Notes under the pieces: model-generated
Told to the model about the DNA's origin: nothing
Database searches by the model: none
The model's input: the letters and a program-made list of their open reading frames with translations, nothing else
Source of the DNA: Epiperipatus broadwayi
Lineage: Eukaryota > Onychophora > Udeonychophora > Euonychophora > Peripatidae
DNA length: 64,000 nucleotides
Assembly: GCA_028023455.1 (NCBI GenBank)
Contig: JAQFVV010000032.1
Span: 5,702,392-5,766,391 of the forward strand
Direction of reading: 5' to 3'
Program-made: the position numbers and the translations under genes
Shown: positions 60,888-64,000 of the stretch, in pieces
Numbering within the stretch: position 1 is the stretch's first letter
How the letters are laid out: every line of letters begins with the position of its first letter

Positions 60888-62519
60888 TGAATATACAGTA
60901 CAGTATTTTTTATTTAATTTTCATTTAGTGTCCTTGCAAGACAATCAGTAATACTTCATTAATGACATATTCAAAGTAAGGATTTTCATCATTAATAATT
61001 ACAAAACCAAAAAAAAGAGTGTTTCATTCAGTATAACAAATAATCAAAATCATATTTTAATGATGAACAACAACCAAATATGTTAAACCAGTACCATTCA
61101 TTTTACACAAACACTGCTCATTTTTTGAAATTATAATTTCTTTGTCTTTGTTTTAAAATTGCGGGGAAACCAAGTGAATTATGAATGTGCCTATACCTTC
61201 ATTCCTTGTGATTTTTCTTCCTATTTTGAATGATACATGCCATGTTTCATTCTGTCAATAATTGAATTTTTTAATAAATTTTTAGATTAATCACTTCATT
61301 TACCCCCCCCCCCCAGTTTATTACATTGAATGGGGAAAACATGACATGAATTATATGTGGAAAAAAATTTATTCAGAAACAAATTCAAACATAAGATTTC
61401 CCAATTTTTAGGCATCTGGATTATGAAAATAGTTTGTTATCCAGCAATTCAAATGAATAATCTAATCCTAATTTGTCTTTGGAAGAAGTTCCTTTACTAA
61501 CCAAAAGATAAAGAAAGACCCTTAAAACCAACAAATTACTAATATGCCACCTAATATAATAGGATAGCAGATGAATATAGACAATTTTACAAAGAGTTCT
61601 GGCTTAAAATTCCTCATTACACATGAATATTCAATTTTAGTATATTTAATTTAATTCTGGATAATAAAATATATAATAAAATTATTGATAAAACTAATAA
61701 ACAGACTAGAAAAAAAAATGTAATTGGGAAAATGTGTCAGATCATTAGTTATCTGCATTTTTTGGTATGGCATTGGGAATTTTATACAAGGCATGAGTAG
61801 TTTAGTTGAGGGACATTTGAAATTCTGATCCAAGTCTAAGATAGCTTTATTTTGCATACATAATAACTCTCAAAAGGTTTAATAATTTATTAATGCGTTT
61901 GCATTTTAATAAAAGTAGTGACTTTGACCACATCTATAAAATTATAACCATTACACATCTGTGTGATATAAATTAGGATTCTGTATCAGCTTTATTTCTG
62001 ATAACTTTTGCCAATTGCTAAACTTATGTCTGGAATGTGTTATCTTTTATTAATAACAAGATTCAATAATATAAAATATATTTAATATTTTGCAATTATA
62101 TACTCATTCACAAGATATATACCATGAAAAAGATAAAATATAGAGACAGTGATGTTTTTTTTAAATATAAATATGTGTCTTAGAATTTTTAAAGTTTGTA
62201 GTAAGAAATAAATTATATATATCTACATATTTTTCTTTCCTAAAAATTATTGAGGGCCTTTTAAGTGAAAAATTATTGCTGAGTCTAAATTTATAAAACT
62301 GTATTTTGTCATTTGAATGAATGTTACTTTGATTGTCATGTTTTCTATATTGATGTTTTTTTCAATATGAAAATGTTCTTAATAAGGTTGATTTATCAAA
62401 AGTTTAAAATCAAAATAGTTTTGAGTGAGGAATGGAAAACTTAGAGCTCAAATTTGTAGTGCATTTGTTTATCAGGCTATCAAGCTTTCATAGCTTATAG
62501 CAGAAAAACTTGCATAATG
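60888..62519. other. AT-rich DNA without recognised genes
   Basis: Includes a poly-C run (about 61304-61315). No repeats or conserved coding seen. Confidence 0.4.
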
Positions 62520-62605
62520 CATAAACACCTGTTTTTTATATATATATATATGCTTTGAATTTCATAAACACCTGTTTTTTATATATATATATATGCTTTG
62601 AATTT
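62520..62605. repeat. 43-bp tandem duplication with (TA)n core
   Basis: CATAAACACCTGTTTTTTAT begins at 62520 and 62563; the copies look identical. Confidence 0.85.
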
Positions 62606-64000
62606 CAAATTATATGCCTTTTTATTTTATTGCATTTATAGTGGTAAATAATATCAAATGATGATCCCCCCATATTTTTTTTACAATACCATGCTGATTG
62701 AATTTTAATTTTTTTTTTGATTTATTATAATTTGTTACAAGTAATTTCATAATATTTCATTTGTAAGAATTACTGTTTGACTAAGATTTTTTTTAAAAAA
62801 ATTTATTAGAGAAAAAACATTTTTCTTATAGATGCTTTGAGACTTTTTTTAACATCTGGGGTAAAAAAATAAAAATGAAGTAGTCTCACATTACTATTCT
62901 TGTAAGTATTGAAGCAATGAATTATCTCAGATAAGAATAAAAAAAATCTAAATTAAAAACTTAGTTAACATAAATTAGAAATTATGAACAAGCAATAAAG
63001 TAATAATTTTTCAGGTTATTGAAATTCTTTTTTTCCCTTAGTTTTTAAGAGCAATCACTATTTTTTAGCCTTATTTTTTCCTTTGATATTTCCATTTTCT
63101 GGCAATATATAGCATTATTATTATAACTGAAGTTACTGTGAAAATGGTGATTCAAATCAATTCATTAAAAATTCAACATGACATTTTTCCTGAAAAGGTT
63201 AATACAATATTAAATTTTTAAGTGTGTACATTCGTTTAAAAACTGTACACTGTATTTACTCACTTTTATGGATTAAAATTGTTATGAACATTACTTGGCC
63301 TTCAGCAAAAATTATCATAAATATTATTTTGAAAAAAAAAGTGATTTCATGGACTATGCAAGTAATAATAAACTTTATATGATCAAAAATTACTAAATTT
63401 TAATTAAAAATAACATCTAATTTACTAGCTTGATTTTAAAATATCTTATAATTTGTTTCAGAATACCAAAAATTATAATGTATTATTCAGCATAAAACTA
63501 AAAATAAATTTTGGTCATATACTATTAATATTTAATTTTAAATTGTGTATAGTGCATATATTAGCTATTAAAGTACTTAGTCAATCAATTTGGATTAAAA
63601 TTTTTATGAATACAGATTTCAATCAATTTGACATTGTTAGCATGTATATATTTGCAGTTAAAAAATGTGAGCATAATTTCATGCAGTTAATAATAAATTT
63701 TATTAATGAAAATGCAATACAAATAAATTAAAAAAGATTCACGCCTTCACAAGTACGAACTATCAAAAAAATTTTAAGTCATTTAGTAGAAAGTGGCTAC
63801 CACACTTAATTAAAATGTGACATTTGATAGTAAAAAAAAAAAGCCTTAAATATTGGATACAATATACAAACACAGAATGTATTACATACATTTTTTTTTT
63901 CATTTTTTAATATATTAAAATTTTAACTTTTTCAAATTAATTGTGCAATTATGATTCTGTAACATACAGTTCTAAAGTTTGGCTACTCTTACACTGTTAA
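62606..64000. other. AT-rich DNA without recognised genes
   Basis: A 92-codon frame at 63453-63731 is isoleucine/asparagine/lysine-rich and consistent with chance in AT-rich DNA. I see nothing else. Confidence 0.4.

Noticed and set aside
1-64000. CRISPR array, operons or prokaryotic defence systems
   Set aside because: Tandem repeats lack regular unique spacers, and the window has animal transposons and a spliced exon; nothing prokaryotic is seen.

Overview
This window looks like AT-rich animal (metazoan) nuclear DNA. No dense operon-like coding is present. The sequence is dominated by (TA)n microsatellites, poly-A/T runs and transposable-element debris, and the one convincing host coding exon is spliced. 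The mix of elements (Ty3/gypsy, Penelope-like, L1/Tx1-type LINE, Merlin, hAT, tRNA-derived SINE) and the form of the gypsy integrase tails suggest an invertebrate, perhaps an arthropod. I cannot fix the lineage from sequence alone.

Layout. 1-3990: AT-rich DNA with one weak candidate terminal exon on the minus strand (1148-1257). 4051-15853: a gypsy-type LTR retrotransposon with two unusually large (~4.3 kb) LTRs around a 3.1 kb interior that keeps broken gag and only the integrase tail; it sits inside a (TA)n tract. 15.9-23.4 kb: microsatellites, short tandem duplications and a SINE-containing inverted repeat (18701-20252). 24.0-25.9 kb: a second, minus-strand gypsy relic, again only gag plus integrase tail. 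26.6-30.2 kb: a 160-bp tandem duplication and AT-rich DNA. 30281-30945: a hammerhead-ribozyme element. 32147-33952: a Merlin DNA transposon turned into a large palindrome, with an exact 8-bp target duplication. 35.9-37.1 kb: LINE relic. 38.2-40.15 kb: Penelope-like element with RT and GIY-YIG remnants. 42121-43241: a second hammerhead-bearing insertion flanked by a 13-bp duplication. 46204-46559: a 356-bp hAT MITE with an exact 8-bp duplication. 47.96-48.65 kb: a third, decayed inverted hammerhead pair. 49740-49929 (minus): last coding exon of a MELK-like kinase (KA1 domain). 50.34-51.63 kb: 5'-truncated LINE. 51.8-53.4 kb: degenerate inverted array. 53.85-55.86 kb: ~345-bp satellite with an internal inversion. 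55.9-64 kb: AT-rich DNA with little recognisable content.

The most notable signal is a set of hammerhead ribozyme cores at three loci (one at 30.8 kb, three at 42.2-43.1 kb, two decayed at 48.1-48.5 kb). Two loci are built from tandem units of about 415 and 459 nt, and all three contain inverted units, the architecture expected of animal retrozymes or Penelope-like pLTRs. A Penelope-like element that could have supplied mobilisation lies between them.
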